The notes under the pieces were generated by a model, which worked only from the letters and a program-made list of their open reading frames with translations, had not been told where the DNA came from and made no database searches. From Rhizobium sp. P32RR-XVIII (lineage in GTDB: Bacteria; Pseudomonadota; Alphaproteobacteria; Rhizobiales; Rhizobiaceae), in assembly GCF_012641395.1 (NCBI RefSeq), contig NZ_JABAIH010000004.1:124001-188000 (forward strand): a stretch of DNA of 64,000 nt. The letters run 5' to 3'. Shown here piece after piece: positions 44,073 to 54,492 of the stretch. The translations under genes were made by a program, and so were the position numbers. Within the stretch, counting starts at the first letter, position 1; each line of letters begins with the position of its first letter.

Positions 44073-44345
44073 TTACTCCGGCATGGCCCAGGCGCGATAG
44101 CAGTCGGATGACTCATATGGTGCATTTGACGCTGCACTTTCGCGCATTTTTTCTTGCAATTCTTCAAGTGATTTTCCGGCAGCGAGCTGGAGTCTCACCT
44201 GTTCGATGAAGCAGCATAGGGGCAGATCAGAGCCGCTTTTTGCCCTCATTTCTTCGGCAATACGGCTCAGGAAGTCCGGCATTTCGATTGCTCGTGCTGA
44301 CTCCCGAACATCCGCAGATGCTGGCGAGCCGCTTTGTATCGTCAT
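44073..44345 (-). CDS. Small hypothetical protein
   Basis: This 90-aa protein (start MTIQSGSPASADVRESARAI) has no membrane segment. It has a helical part (FLSRIAEEMRAKSGSDLPLC, then QLAAGKSLEELQEKMRESAA) and three cysteines. ATG 44345 follows a strong GGAGGAGGG, which supports a real gene. It lies downstream of hemF on the same strand. I recognise no domain. Confidence 0.65.
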   Translation of the reverse strand: MTIQSGSPASADVRESARAIEMPDFLSRIAEEMRAKSGSDLPLCCFIEQVRLQLAAGKSLEELQEKMRESAASNAPYESSDCYRAWAMPE

Positions 44346-44430
44346 GACAACCCTCCTCCGATTGTTACGCAACACACTCCTAATTTAACACTCGTTCACG
44401 CTTCTTGAAGGCCTTGAAATGTATTTTTAC

Positions 44431-44448
44431 CTGTACACTAGCGTACAG
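44431..44448. promoter_or_regulatory. Inverted repeat at the hemF 3' end
   Basis: CTGTAC (44431-44436) and GTACAG (44443-44448) are separated by six bases. The repeat starts immediately after the hemF stop codon and about 90 bases before the small gene downstream. It could be an operator of that gene or a weak hairpin at the end of the hemF transcript. Confidence 0.35.
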
Positions 44449-45366
44449 TCACGGCCACCGGACGACTGGGGGCATCGAAGACAGGATGGACTCGATGTTG
44501 CCGCCGGTCTTCAGTCCGAAGATTGTACCGCGATCATAGAGCAAATTGAACTCAACATAGCGGCCACGTCTGATCAACTGTTCGTCACGATCGGCTTCGC
44601 TCCACTCCTTGTTGAAGTTTAGGCGAACGATTTTGGGATAGACCATGGCGAAGGCTCGGCCGACATCGCGCGTGAACGCGAAATCGGCATCCCAGCCGCC
44701 CGCATCAGGACTGGAATGCAGCCAGTCGTAGAAGATGCCGCCGACGCCCCGCGGCTCGTTGCGGTGTTTCAGGAAGAAATACTCGTCACACCATTTCTTG
44801 TAGACGTCGTAATCTGCGACGGCCGAGTGGCTGCGGCAGGCAATTTCCATTGCTTTGTGGAAGAGCCGGGTATCGTCGTCATCCTGCGTGCGGCGGTTTT
44901 CGAGAACGGGCGTCAGGTCCGCACCGCCTCCGAACCAGCGGCTGGAGGTAACGACCATGCGGGTATTCATGTGCACGGCTGGCACGTTGGGGTTCACCGG
45001 ATGGGCGATCAGCGAAATCCCCGAGGCCCAGAAGCGCGGGTCTTCGCTGGCACCCGGCATCTGGGCGCGCAGATCCGGCGCGAATTCGCCGTAAACGGTC
45101 GAGGTATGAACGCCAACCTTCTCGAAAACGCGGCCGTGCATCATCGACATGCGACCGCCGCCGCCAGCGCCATTTTCGCGCGACCATTCCTTGCCGACGA
45201 AACGGCCCGGTTCCTGGTCTGAGAGAGGGCCGGTCAACTCGTCTTCCAGCTCCTCGAAGGAGGCGCAGATGGTGTCGCGCAATCCTTCGAACCATGTACG
45301 AGCGGCAGTCTTCTTTTCTTCGATATCGTCCGGCAGGCCGATCGGCAGTTCTGGTCGTTCCATCAT
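44449..45366 (-). CDS. hemF: Oxygen-dependent coproporphyrinogen-III oxidase
   Basis: HemF converts coproporphyrinogen III to protoporphyrinogen IX with O2 in heme synthesis. The 305-aa length fits. Signature blocks are [32 protein letters not shown] and the C-terminal [20 protein letters not shown], which contains the dimer/active-site region. Two ATG codons stand in tandem at the start. No clear FNR-type box is seen upstream. Confidence 0.97.
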   Translation of the reverse strand: MMERPELPIGLPDDIEEKKTAARTWFEGLRDTICASFEELEDELTGPLSDQEPGRFVGKEWSRENGAGGGGRMSMMHGRVFEKVGVHTSTVYGEFAPDLRAQMPGASEDPRFWASGISLIAHPVNPNVPAVHMNTRMVVTSSRWFGGGADLTPVLENRRTQDDDDTRLFHKAMEIACRSHSAVADYDVYKKWCDEYFFLKHRNEPRGVGGIFYDWLHSSPDAGGWDADFAFTRDVGRAFAMVYPKIVRLNFNKEWSEADRDEQLIRRGRYVEFNLLYDRGTIFGLKTGGNIESILSSMPPVVRWP

Positions 45367-45538
45367 TACCCCCGCGTTCGCTAGTATGGCGTAGCGACTC
45401 GATCACGTCTGATCATGAACTCGTGGTAACAGCTGCACCGGCGTCCCGCCAGCAGGCGGAAGGACGCAGTTGAGGCAGCGAAAAATCGACTCGCAAATTA
45501 GTACTTTCAATACTACCTTCGGGCTGGAGGTGGCTTTC

Positions 45539-45799
45539 ATGGCTAAAATCCCGGGACCTCCGTCGTTTGACGGCTTGAAGCGCAGGATCGAACGGCATCG
45601 TGCGGAAGGCTCTGCCCGGAAGGGCGATCACTTCGTGCGCGAGACATATCGGCTTGGTTTGCTCGATGCACGGGCAAAGGCTCGCGAATGGTTTGCCGAA
45701 TACCCGAAGGCGGCCTACTGGACCGAGGTCGAAAGCTGGCGGCAGCTGGACAACGACCAGATCGAATTCACGATGCGCCGGTTGCCTTCCGCCGACTGA
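45539..45799 (+). CDS. Conserved hypothetical protein
   Basis: This 86-aa basic protein begins MAKIPGPPSFDGLKRRIERH and ends with an aromatic stretch (KAREWFAEYPKAAYWTEVES) and MRRLPSAD. ATG 45539 follows GGAGG at seven bases, confirming the start over the upstream part of the frame. There is no membrane segment and no motif with known activity. It ends three bases before the convergent Na/Pi cotransporter gene. Confidence 0.72.
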   Translation: MAKIPGPPSFDGLKRRIERHRAEGSARKGDHFVRETYRLGLLDARAKAREWFAEYPKAAYWTEVESWRQLDNDQIEFTMRRLPSAD

Positions 45800-45802
45800 T
45801 CG

Positions 45803-47449
45803 TCATTCCGCCGGCGTACGCAGACGGCTTTCGATCAGCAGCCCGCTTTCGTCGAGAATGGGGTGAGCGACCGAGATGATATGGGCGTTGATGCGCTTCA
45901 GGTCGCGCAGCATGTCGAGGTGCAGGGAACTTGTTTGCAGGCTGTCGGCATGGCCCTCGCGCAGCCTTTCGAGGTGTCGTTCGGCAGATTGTTTCTCCAT
46001 CCTGCGCACCTCGACCTTCACTTCCATCATCTGCTTGGCGAGATTGAAGTCACGTGTCACGAAGATCGTTTGCGCGATCCGCAAGTTGTCGATCGTCAGG
46101 TGGAAGAGTTTCTTCAGTTCCCGATATCCATCTTCGGAGAATCTGAGGCCGAGTGAAGCCTTTTTGGTGATTTGCGGCAGCAGGCCTTTTTCGATGATGT
46201 CGCCGATATGTTCGAGGTTGATCGCGTAGTCGATGATAACGATCGAGTGGCGGGCATTCTCTTCGCTCAACCCTTCGCGACCGAGTTTCGAAAGGTAGAT
46301 CTTTACTTCCTGCTGCAGGCTATCAACGCGCTTTTCGAGCCCGGGAAGCTCCTTGAGCTTCGTCAAATCATTCTGCTCGAAGGCCTCGGAAGCGCGCATC
46401 AGCATGCGTTCAATGAGGTCGCCGACGCCGAGCACTTCGCGGGTCGCGCTGGCGAGCGCCACCACGGGCGCCGATAGCTCGTGCTCGTCAAGATATTTGG
46501 GTGCGTTGTCGGTCTGCGCTTCCTCCGGAACTAGGTACAGCATCAGCCGCGACAGTAGCCGGGAGAAGGGCCATGCGAGAGCGGCAAGCACGAGGTTGAA
46601 GCCGAGATGGGCATCGACCGGCAGCTTGGCTGGGTCAAGCGGCAGCATTTCCAATAGTTCGCCGGCGTAACCGGCAAGTGGAAGCGCTATCACGCAGCCG
46701 GCGGCGCGGATGATCAAGTTGCCAAGCGTGACCCGCTTTGCGGAAGCAGGCCCGGAAAGCGACGCGACGACCGGCGGAATTGCGCCGCCAAGATTGGCAC
46801 CCAAAACCAGGACGATGACGAGGCCGGCCGAGAGGATGCCGGTCGATGCCAGGGAGAGGATCAACACGACGGCGGCGAGACTCGATGAGGAGATGAAAGC
46901 AATGCCGGCCGAGAAGGCGAGCGCTACCGGCCAGGCATTGTCGAGCAGGCCGATGAAAGCCGCGAGTGCTGGAGATTGGCGCATAGGCTCAGTCGCGCCG
47001 CTCAGGAGATGCAGCGACAACAGCATCAAGCCGATTCCGATCAGGGCAGTGCCGCCGCCCTGCCGGCTGGTCGAGCCGCTGCGATAGAGCACGATGCCTG
47101 CGAGGATGACGAGCGGGGATAGCCACTCGATGCCGGTAGCGACAATCCAGGCCGTCACCGCCGTGCCGACATTGGCGCCGAGCAATACGATCTGCGCCAT
47201 GCGCGGCTTCACCAGTTCGCGCTCGACGAATGAGGCGACCATCAGCGCCGTAGCCGTCGAACTCTGCAATGCTACCGTGGCGACAAAGCCTGAAAGGAAG
47301 GAGCGCAATCCGCTGCGCGTACCGGTCGCCAGACCCGTCCTGAGCCGCGCCCCGAAAGCCCGCGAAACGCCGTCCTTCACCTGCGCGAGGCCGAACAGCA
47401 GCAGCGCCACTGCGCCGAACAGGTTTATCATGACGATTGTGGATTCCAT
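45803..47449 (-). CDS. Na/phosphate cotransporter family protein with PhoU-like tail
   Basis: This 548-aa protein has an N-terminal half of eight or nine membrane helices, with the two QSSTAT/SSSLAA-type inverted-repeat motifs of Na/Pi-II cotransporters (ALQSSTATALMVASFV; ISSSSLAAVVLILSLAS) and the LGANVGTAVTA and LGANLGGAIPP elements. Residues from about 340 form a soluble helical PhoU-like domain. It should move sodium with phosphate or act in phosphate export. ATG 47449 starts the first hydrophobic region; earlier codons in the frame are basic and unlikely. Confidence 0.9.
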   Translation of the reverse strand: MESTIVMINLFGAVALLLFGLAQVKDGVSRAFGARLRTGLATGTRSGLRSFLSGFVATVALQSSTATALMVASFVERELVKPRMAQIVLLGANVGTAVTAWIVATGIEWLSPLVILAGIVLYRSGSTSRQGGGTALIGIGLMLLSLHLLSGATEPMRQSPALAAFIGLLDNAWPVALAFSAGIAFISSSSLAAVVLILSLASTGILSAGLVIVLVLGANLGGAIPPVVASLSGPASAKRVTLGNLIIRAAGCVIALPLAGYAGELLEMLPLDPAKLPVDAHLGFNLVLAALAWPFSRLLSRLMLYLVPEEAQTDNAPKYLDEHELSAPVVALASATREVLGVGDLIERMLMRASEAFEQNDLTKLKELPGLEKRVDSLQQEVKIYLSKLGREGLSEENARHSIVIIDYAINLEHIGDIIEKGLLPQITKKASLGLRFSEDGYRELKKLFHLTIDNLRIAQTIFVTRDFNLAKQMMEVKVEVRRMEKQSAERHLERLREGHADSLQTSSLHLDMLRDLKRINAHIISVAHPILDESGLLIESRLRTPAE

Positions 47450-47655
47450 TCTAGGCGGTCTTTTTCTTCTCGTTCGCGGCCGGTGCAAAGCTGTGCAATC
47501 TGAGTTTCAGCACATCGCCATTTCGAGGAAATTACGGCCTGGATGCTGATTTTTGATTGTCCGGCTAAGGATAATACGCCTGTTCTGCGATATCACAATG
47601 CCGTTTGTGGCGTATCGCCACGACACTTCTACATGTGTCCCGGGAAGGGCAAAGA

Positions 47656-48117
47656 TCAACCCCAGGCAGTCTGCCGCATGGCTTCGCCGACGATCATCGC
47701 GGCAGAAACCGCAACGTTGATCGAGCGTTGCCCCTCGACCATCGGGATCAGGACCTGGGCATCGGCTTTGTCGTGAACGTGATCCGGAACGCCTGCGCTT
47801 TCGCGGCCGAAAAGCAGGATATCGGTCGGCCGGAACGCGAAGTCGGTATATCGGCCGGATGCCTTGGTCGAAGCGAGCACGATGCGGCGGCCGGTGGAGG
47901 CGCGCCATTCGTCGAAACGGTCCCAGCTGACATGGCGGGTCAGCGCCGCCGCTGCGATGTAATCCATGCCGGCGCGCTTCAGATTGCGATCGGAAATATC
48001 GAAGCCTGCCGGCTCGATGATGTCGACAGCAATCCCGAGGCAGGCCGCAAGCCGCAGGATTGTACCGGTATTGCCGGGGATATCAGGTTGATAAAGAGCC
48101 AGTCTGAGATCAGTCAT
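47656..48117 (-). CDS. trmL: tRNA (cytidine/uridine-34-2'-O)-methyltransferase
   Basis: This 153-aa SPOUT methyltransferase modifies the wobble ribose of tRNA-Leu isoacceptors. The trefoil-knot motifs are present: PDIPGNTGTILRLAACLG, DILLFGRESAGVPD and GQRSINVAVSAAMIVGEAMR. ATG 48117 starts MTDLRLALYQPDIP; the frame runs 27 codons further upstream without conserved features. The spacer 47450-47655 towards the Na/Pi gene holds a small GTGGCG/CGCCAC hairpin (47607-47621). Confidence 0.94.
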   Translation of the reverse strand: MTDLRLALYQPDIPGNTGTILRLAACLGIAVDIIEPAGFDISDRNLKRAGMDYIAAAALTRHVSWDRFDEWRASTGRRIVLASTKASGRYTDFAFRPTDILLFGRESAGVPDHVHDKADAQVLIPMVEGQRSINVAVSAAMIVGEAMRQTAWG

Positions 48118-48235
48118 CCGGTGCACCGCCTGCTGCTTTGCCGAGGAGCCGTAGTGTAACCATGGTCCCGACGCAACTGGGGCGCCAATTACGCACATCC
48201 GGTTCCCCTGGAAGAAAGCTGGAAGACGCAGGAGC

Positions 48236-49009
48236 TCAGCTCTTGACCAGCACCCGCGCCTGCACCTGCTGTTCTATACCCTTGAGCGCGAGCAGGCGCT
48301 CTTCCGCTGCGCCCGCGAGGTCCGGGGCGTGGGTAGCCGTCTCTGATGACAGGAGAATCTCGCCGGCGGCGGCCTGGGATTCCAGCCGCGCAGCCAGATT
48401 GACCACACCGCCGATCGCCGTGAAATCGCTGCGAAAGCTTGAAAACTCGCCGATCTGGACATCGCCGGTATGGATGCCGACACCGACGCCGAGCCTGCGG
48501 CCTGCCGGTCCGTCGACGTCCGGATTGAGACTGTTCAGAGCTGCTGCACAGGATCGCTGTATGTCGAGCGCTGCCATGATCGCCGCACCGGCGTGATCCT
48601 TTCTGACGATCGGAAAATTGAAGATCGCCATCAGGCCATCGCCCATCTGTTTGTTGACGATGCCGTCGTGAGCCCAGACCGCCTGTGCGCAGCGATCCTG
48701 AAAGAGGCTGACGATCTCGCTCAGTTTGACCGCTTCGATGCGCTCCGACAGGTCCGTAAACCCCCTGATGTCGGCAAACAGGATGGTTGCATTGGCGGTG
48801 ATCTGACGCTGCTTCTTGACGTATTGAAAGGACCGTTCGCAGATCGTGCAGATATCGGGATTCATTTTACTGCGGGTGATGCCGAATGCGCGGAAGGGCA
48901 GGGCGAGCGGGCCACGGATCGGGATGGGTACGCGCATCTGGTCCCAGCAACCCCGGCAGATGCTGGCGTTGCTCTGATTGGCTGGCACAGGCGGAGACGC
49001 AGTTGTCAT
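48236..49009 (-). CDS. Class III adenylate/guanylate cyclase with N-terminal CxxC pair
   Basis: This 257-aa protein has a catalytic domain at about residues 72-255. The first metal-binding Asp80 is in LFADIRGFTDLSER, the second Asp124 in KQMGDGLMAIF, and the substrate/transition-state region is DFTAIGGVVNLAARLE. The preceding 60 residues contain CRGC (18-21) and CTIC (54-57), a likely zinc ribbon or redox site. There are no membrane helices, so it is a soluble cyclase. Cyclic AMP is the likeliest product, but guanylate specificity is not excluded. ATG 49009 is preferred over TTG 49018. Confidence 0.9.
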   Translation of the reverse strand: MTTASPPVPANQSNASICRGCWDQMRVPIPIRGPLALPFRAFGITRSKMNPDICTICERSFQYVKKQRQITANATILFADIRGFTDLSERIEAVKLSEIVSLFQDRCAQAVWAHDGIVNKQMGDGLMAIFNFPIVRKDHAGAAIMAALDIQRSCAAALNSLNPDVDGPAGRRLGVGVGIHTGDVQIGEFSSFRSDFTAIGGVVNLAARLESQAAAGEILLSSETATHAPDLAGAAEERLLALKGIEQQVQARVLVKS

Positions 49010-49087
49010 GTTCCGCAAGTTCTTCTGGCTGATAAGACCTATGGCTGCATAGTAACGAGCTTCTGATATTCTTTTGCTCTTGGCAAC

Positions 49088-49112
49088 TGGCCGAATTGTT
49101 CCGGTTCGGCCA
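49088..49112. promoter_or_regulatory. Inverted repeat before the first ABC exporter
   Basis: TGGCCGAA (49088-49095) and TTCGGCCA (49105-49112) form an eight-base-pair stem with a nine-base loop. An overlapping alternative is GAATTG (49093-49098) with CAATTC (49111-49116). The repeat lies in the 384-base spacer 49010-49393, upstream of the small frame at 49184. Confidence 0.35.
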
Positions 49113-49183
49113 ATTCCGGGCTGGAAATTTCGATGGTTTCGCGTTATGAGTGCGCATCTTCAATCGCTAGCAGGGAGGCCAAG

Positions 49184-49249
49184 ATGAACAATTTGCCGCG
49201 TGTGCGCCTTCCGTCCGTGATGACCGGCGTCGCGATTCCGCGCCTCTAG
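49184..49249 (+). CDS. Possible short leader peptide before the first ABC exporter
   Basis: A 21-codon frame, MNNLPRVRLPSVMTGVAIPR plus Leu, starts at ATG 49184 after GGGAGG at good spacing. It lies 145 bases before the ABC exporter. Short frames with strong ribosome-binding sites upstream of exporters are sometimes regulatory leaders. No attenuator is evident. Chance is quite possible, since the composition gives little evidence. Confidence 0.3.
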   Translation: MNNLPRVRLPSVMTGVAIPRL

Positions 49250-49393
49250 TGCGCATATCTTCCTGAAATTCCACTTTTTTGATCCATTGCGCGGCTGTTG
49301 CGGCCTCGCCCCTTGAACGTCCGGTTCCCATATGTGCCCAAGCGTTGTTTGCGCAGGCCGGGAGGCGGAACGGTGAAGTTCCGGAGCATTTTC

Positions 49394-51250
<1,857 letters not shown>

Positions 51251-51255
51251 CAATG

Positions 51256-51292
51256 AAAGGTCCTCCCGGCAAATCTCGGAGGACCTTTCTTA
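51256..51292 (+). terminator. Terminator of the first ABC exporter gene
   Basis: AAAGGTCCTCC (51256-51266) pairs perfectly with GGAGGACCTTT (51278-51288), 11 base pairs, followed by CTTAT. It lies five bases after the stop codon and may work in both directions. It separates the exporter from the toxin-antitoxin genes. Confidence 0.8.
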
Positions 51293-51348
51293 TCTATTGG
51301 GAACAGTTAAGAAGCCATGCTATCGTAGTCGGGTGAAAGGATTACATC

Positions 51349-51618
51349 ATGGCAACGGTAACGATTTCGCTTCCTGATAGCCTCAAGGCTTTTGTTGAAA
51401 GCCAGATGGCAAGCAAAGGCTACGGCAACGTCAGCGAATATTTCCGCAGCCTCGTTCGCGAAGCGCAGGTGCGGGAAAATGAGGCACGGTTGGAAGCCTT
51501 GCTGCTTGAGGGGCTGGCGTCGGGCGAAGCTGTAGAGGCGACGCCAGAATTCTGGAGCGATCTGAAGAAGGAGGCAGCCCAACTGCTTTCCGCTCAGCGG
51601 GAAAAGAAGCCTCGGTGA
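51349..51618 (+). CDS. parD: ParD-like antitoxin (ribbon-helix-helix)
   Basis: This 89-aa antitoxin starts with the ribbon-helix-helix DNA-binding domain (MATVTISLPDSLKAFVESQ, then GNVSEYFRSLVREAQVRE). The C-terminal half is the disordered toxin-binding part (TPEFWSDLKKEAAQ). It neutralises ParE and represses its own promoter. Its stop codon overlaps the parE start by four bases. ATG 51349 follows GAAAGGA. Confidence 0.92.
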   Translation: MATVTISLPDSLKAFVESQMASKGYGNVSEYFRSLVREAQVRENEARLEALLLEGLASGEAVEATPEFWSDLKKEAAQLLSAQREKKPR

Positions 51619-51929
51619 AGCTCGTCATCAAGCCCGCAGCCCGAAGGGATATCTTATCGCAGGCCGCTTACCTTGCCGAAAACGGCGGGGCCGAACTCGG
51701 CCTGCGATTTGTGGCTTCTGTCGAGGAATCCTTCCGACGCCTTGGCGAATATCCCAATGCGGGAGCGCCACGAGCTTTCGCTAACCCTTCATTGGCCGGA
51801 TTGCGTTCATGGCCTATCCCGGATTTTGAAGATGTTCGCGCGTATTACCTAGTCAACGATCATTACATCTTAATTCTGCGCGTATTATACGGGAGGCGCG
51901 ACCTACCGCATGCTCTCGCTGAGATCTGA
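51615..51929 (+). CDS. parE: ParE-like toxin
   Basis: This 104-aa toxin of the RelE/ParE fold is typical in length. Blocks KPAARRDILSQAAYLAENGG and RLGEYPNAGAPRAF and the C-terminal YILILRVLYGRRDLPHALAE identify it. ParE toxins poison DNA gyrase, while others of this fold cut mRNA; which applies is not certain. It starts with GTG within the end of parD, so translation is coupled. The frame is intact. Confidence 0.92.
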   Translation: MKLVIKPAARRDILSQAAYLAENGGAELGLRFVASVEESFRRLGEYPNAGAPRAFANPSLAGLRSWPIPDFEDVRAYYLVNDHYILILRVLYGRRDLPHALAEI

Positions 51930-51940
51930 ACGCGATTGCC

Positions 51941-52171
51941 TTATAGGCTATCGGCCCAGTCTCTTACCCTATGGCGCTCCACCAGGACGAGGGCGCCTGC
52001 CCCTGCCATCGCGCGGAGCGCCGTCAAGCGGCGCTCTTCCTCGCGGTCGAGCCATGCGGCGATCGCCTCACTGACAATGAAGTCGCGCGAGATACCAAGT
52101 TGTGCAGCGGTTTCGTCGAGCCTGCCCGCAAGCGGAAGCGGAATATGCGCTGCAAGCATCTTCGTTTCCAT
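51941..52171 (-). CDS. Orphan ribbon-helix-helix antitoxin-like protein
   Basis: This 76-aa protein begins METKMLAAHIPLPLAGRLDE and continues LGISRDFIVSEAIAAWLDRE, the CopG/ParD-type ribbon-helix-helix. It ends RVRDWADSL, an ending common in RelB/ParD-like antitoxins. ATG 52171 follows GGAGAAATACCC. No toxin gene lies after it, because the next gene is parE, convergent and ending 11 bases away. It is therefore an orphan, or could cross-react with ParE. Confidence 0.8.
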   Translation of the reverse strand: METKMLAAHIPLPLAGRLDETAAQLGISRDFIVSEAIAAWLDREEERRLTALRAMAGAGALVLVERHRVRDWADSL

Positions 52172-52333
52172 AGGGTATTTCTCCGTTAAGCGGCGATTGT
52201 ACTCCGAGATTGGCACGAGGTCAGCGACATTCAACGCTAATGCCGCCGATGTTACCGAAAATTACCAAAATATAAGGTTGTATCTGCCTTGCATTCCCTT
52301 TGCCGCAGGGCCGTTTCAGCCTATATCGCAACG

Positions 52334-54223
52334 ATGTTTCTGCGCCCGATACTCAATCTGTTTGAGAACTGGATCAACCCGTTCCGACCGCGCGACAATA
52401 TTCAGCCGCCGCGTGCGACGGCGGGCTTCATCTGGTTTTACATCGGCCAGGCCAAATGGCCCTTCGTTGCGATGCTTGTTCTCGGCGGCATGTCGGCGGC
52501 GATCGAGGCTGCATTGTTCTGGTTTGTCGGACGGCTGGTGGACATCCTGGGAGCCGTCAAGCCGGGCGTCGGCTGGAGCGAACTGCTTGCTGCGCACGGC
52601 GCCGAGCTCTTCGGCATGCTGGCGCTGATCGGCCTCGTTCGCTTCGTTGTCGCCTTCCTGATCGCGCTGGTCGATCAGCAGGTGATCACGCCGGGCTTTT
52701 ACAATTTGGCGCGATGGCAGTCATATCTGCATGTGTCGCGCCAATCGCTGCATTTCTTTCAGAGCGATTTTTCCGGACGGATCGTGACGAAGGTCTGGTC
52801 GGCCGGTCAGGCAGTGGGCGACCTCGTGACCTCGCTCATGGAGAGCGTCTGGTTCGTCGGCATTTACGCCGCAACGACGCTGGTGCTCGTCGCGCGGCTC
52901 GACTTTTCGCTTGCACTGGTTGTTCTTCTGTGGCTCTGCGCCTTTGGCGTGCTTGCCCGTTATTTCGTGCCGCGCATCCGTTATCACTCCCGCGAGACTG
53001 CTGAAGCCGCCTCCATGCTGAATGGTCGCATGGTCGATTCCTACAGCAATATCCAGACGCTGAAGCTCTTCGCTCGCCACGAAGAGAGCGACCGGTACAT
53101 GCGTCAGGGCTTCGATATCTATCAGGAGACGGTGCTGCGCTTTACCCGGTTCATAACCGGCGTGCGCGCCTCGATGGCGCTCCTCTCCGGCCTGATGATC
53201 GTGACGATGACCGGATTGAGCGTCGATCTCTGGCTGCGTGGGTTGATCAGTTCCGGGGCCGTGGCCTTTTCGCTGGCGCTTGTTCTGCGTCTCAACTTCC
53301 TTCTCGGGCGCTTGATGACACAGTTCAACGGCATCATGCGCAATCTGGGCACCATCCAGAACGCTGCTGAACTGATTTCGCAGCCGCTTGGCCTCGTCGA
53401 CCGGCCGGATGCCGCCGATCTCGTCATCAAGGAGCCCGGCATTCGCTTCGAAAACGTCACCTTCCACTACGGTCGCGGCAAGGGCGTCATCGAGAATTTC
53501 TCCCTGACGGTCGCGCCGGGCGAGAAGGTCGGGATCGTCGGACGCTCCGGCGCCGGCAAGTCGACGCTGGTCAACCTCTTGCTGCGCCTCTACGACCTGG
53601 AAGGCGGGCGCATTCTGATCGATGGCCAGGACATCGCCAAGGTCAAGCAGGAGTCGCTGCGTATGCAGATCGGCGTCGTCAGCCAGGATACGTCGCTGCT
53701 GCACCGCTCGGTGAGGGACAATATCCTTTTCGGCAGGCCCGATGCGAGCGAAGAACGATTGATTGACGCTGCGCGGCGCGCCGAAGCGCTCGAATTCATC
53801 GAACGGCTGCAGGATCAGCAGGGACGCAAGGCTTTCGAGGCGCATGTCGGCGAGCGCGGGGTGAAGCTTTCCGGCGGGCAGCGGCAGCGCATCGCCATAG
53901 CGCGTGTCATGCTGAAGAATGCACCGATTCTGGTGCTCGACGAGGCGACCTCGGCACTCGATTCGGAAGTGGAAGAAGTGATCCAGTCCAATCTCAGCCG
54001 GATCATGGAGGGTAAGACCGTGCTCGCCATCGCGCATCGCCTTTCCACCATTGCGGCGCTCGATCGGCTGATCGTCGTCGATGAAGGCCGAATCATCGAG
54101 GAAGGCACCCATGATGCCTTGGTGGAAAGAGGCGGGCTTTATGCCGAGCTTTGGGCCCGCCAGTCGGGCGGTTTCCTCGGAGCCGACGAGGATATGGCGG
54201 CGCGCGAGGCACGCGCGATATAG
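52334..54223 (+). CDS. ABC exporter, fused permease/ATPase (second of a sister pair)
   Basis: This 629-aa half-transporter has the same design as the exporter at 49394: six helices (about 35-325), then an ATPase with Walker A GRSGAGKST, signature LSGGQRQRIAIAR, Walker B ILVLDEATSALD and H-loop IAHRLST. The N-terminus (LFENWINPFRP) parallels the sister protein. Both contain all catalytic motifs, so both could hydrolyse ATP. The substrate is unknown. ATG 52334 is chosen because it opens the conserved MFLRPILN; the frame extends 15 codons upstream. Confidence 0.92.
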   Translation: MFLRPILNLFENWINPFRPRDNIQPPRATAGFIWFYIGQAKWPFVAMLVLGGMSAAIEAALFWFVGRLVDILGAVKPGVGWSELLAAHGAELFGMLALIGLVRFVVAFLIALVDQQVITPGFYNLARWQSYLHVSRQSLHFFQSDFSGRIVTKVWSAGQAVGDLVTSLMESVWFVGIYAATTLVLVARLDFSLALVVLLWLCAFGVLARYFVPRIRYHSRETAEAASMLNGRMVDSYSNIQTLKLFARHEESDRYMRQGFDIYQETVLRFTRFITGVRASMALLSGLMIVTMTGLSVDLWLRGLISSGAVAFSLALVLRLNFLLGRLMTQFNGIMRNLGTIQNAAELISQPLGLVDRPDAADLVIKEPGIRFENVTFHYGRGKGVIENFSLTVAPGEKVGIVGRSGAGKSTLVNLLLRLYDLEGGRILIDGQDIAKVKQESLRMQIGVVSQDTSLLHRSVRDNILFGRPDASEERLIDAARRAEALEFIERLQDQQGRKAFEAHVGERGVKLSGGQRQRIAIARVMLKNAPILVLDEATSALDSEVEEVIQSNLSRIMEGKTVLAIAHRLSTIAALDRLIVVDEGRIIEEGTHDALVERGGLYAELWARQSGGFLGADEDMAAREARAI

Positions 54224-54381
54224 GAAGACGCCTCCGCGACGACGCCTCGATCCAAGGACGCTAGCGGGGCTGCCTTAAAAAATTCATCTAAGATTACGGC
54301 GACATTGAGTCTCATCCCCTTGTGAAGGCTGGACATAATTTGCGTTCACGCTTAGAACGCGCGGTGAGGGGTGGAGAATCT

Positions 54382-54492
54382 ATGGCCGAACTGCGTCAAT
54401 TGCGATTCGCCGCCGCCCAGAGGGGGCAGGGCGGAATTCCGCCAAAATTGCGCAGAGGATGGTTAAGACGTGAGCGAGTACGAAACGACTAG
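54382..54492 (+). CDS. Possible short upstream frame overlapping the petA start
   Basis: A 36-codon, arginine-rich frame (MAELRQLRFAAAQRGQGG, then IPPKLRRGWLRRE) starts at ATG 54382 after GTGGAGAATC and ends at TAG 54492, inside petA. It overlaps the petA GTG start (54470) in another frame. It might couple translation of petA to its own, or be fortuitous. No homologue is known to me. Confidence 0.3.
   Translation: MAELRQLRFAAAQRGQGGIPPKLRRGWLRRERVRND

Noticed and set aside
45367..45470. FNR-type box upstream of hemF
   Set aside because: TTGAT-N4-ATCAA was sought; only an imperfect GATCA-like sequence is found.
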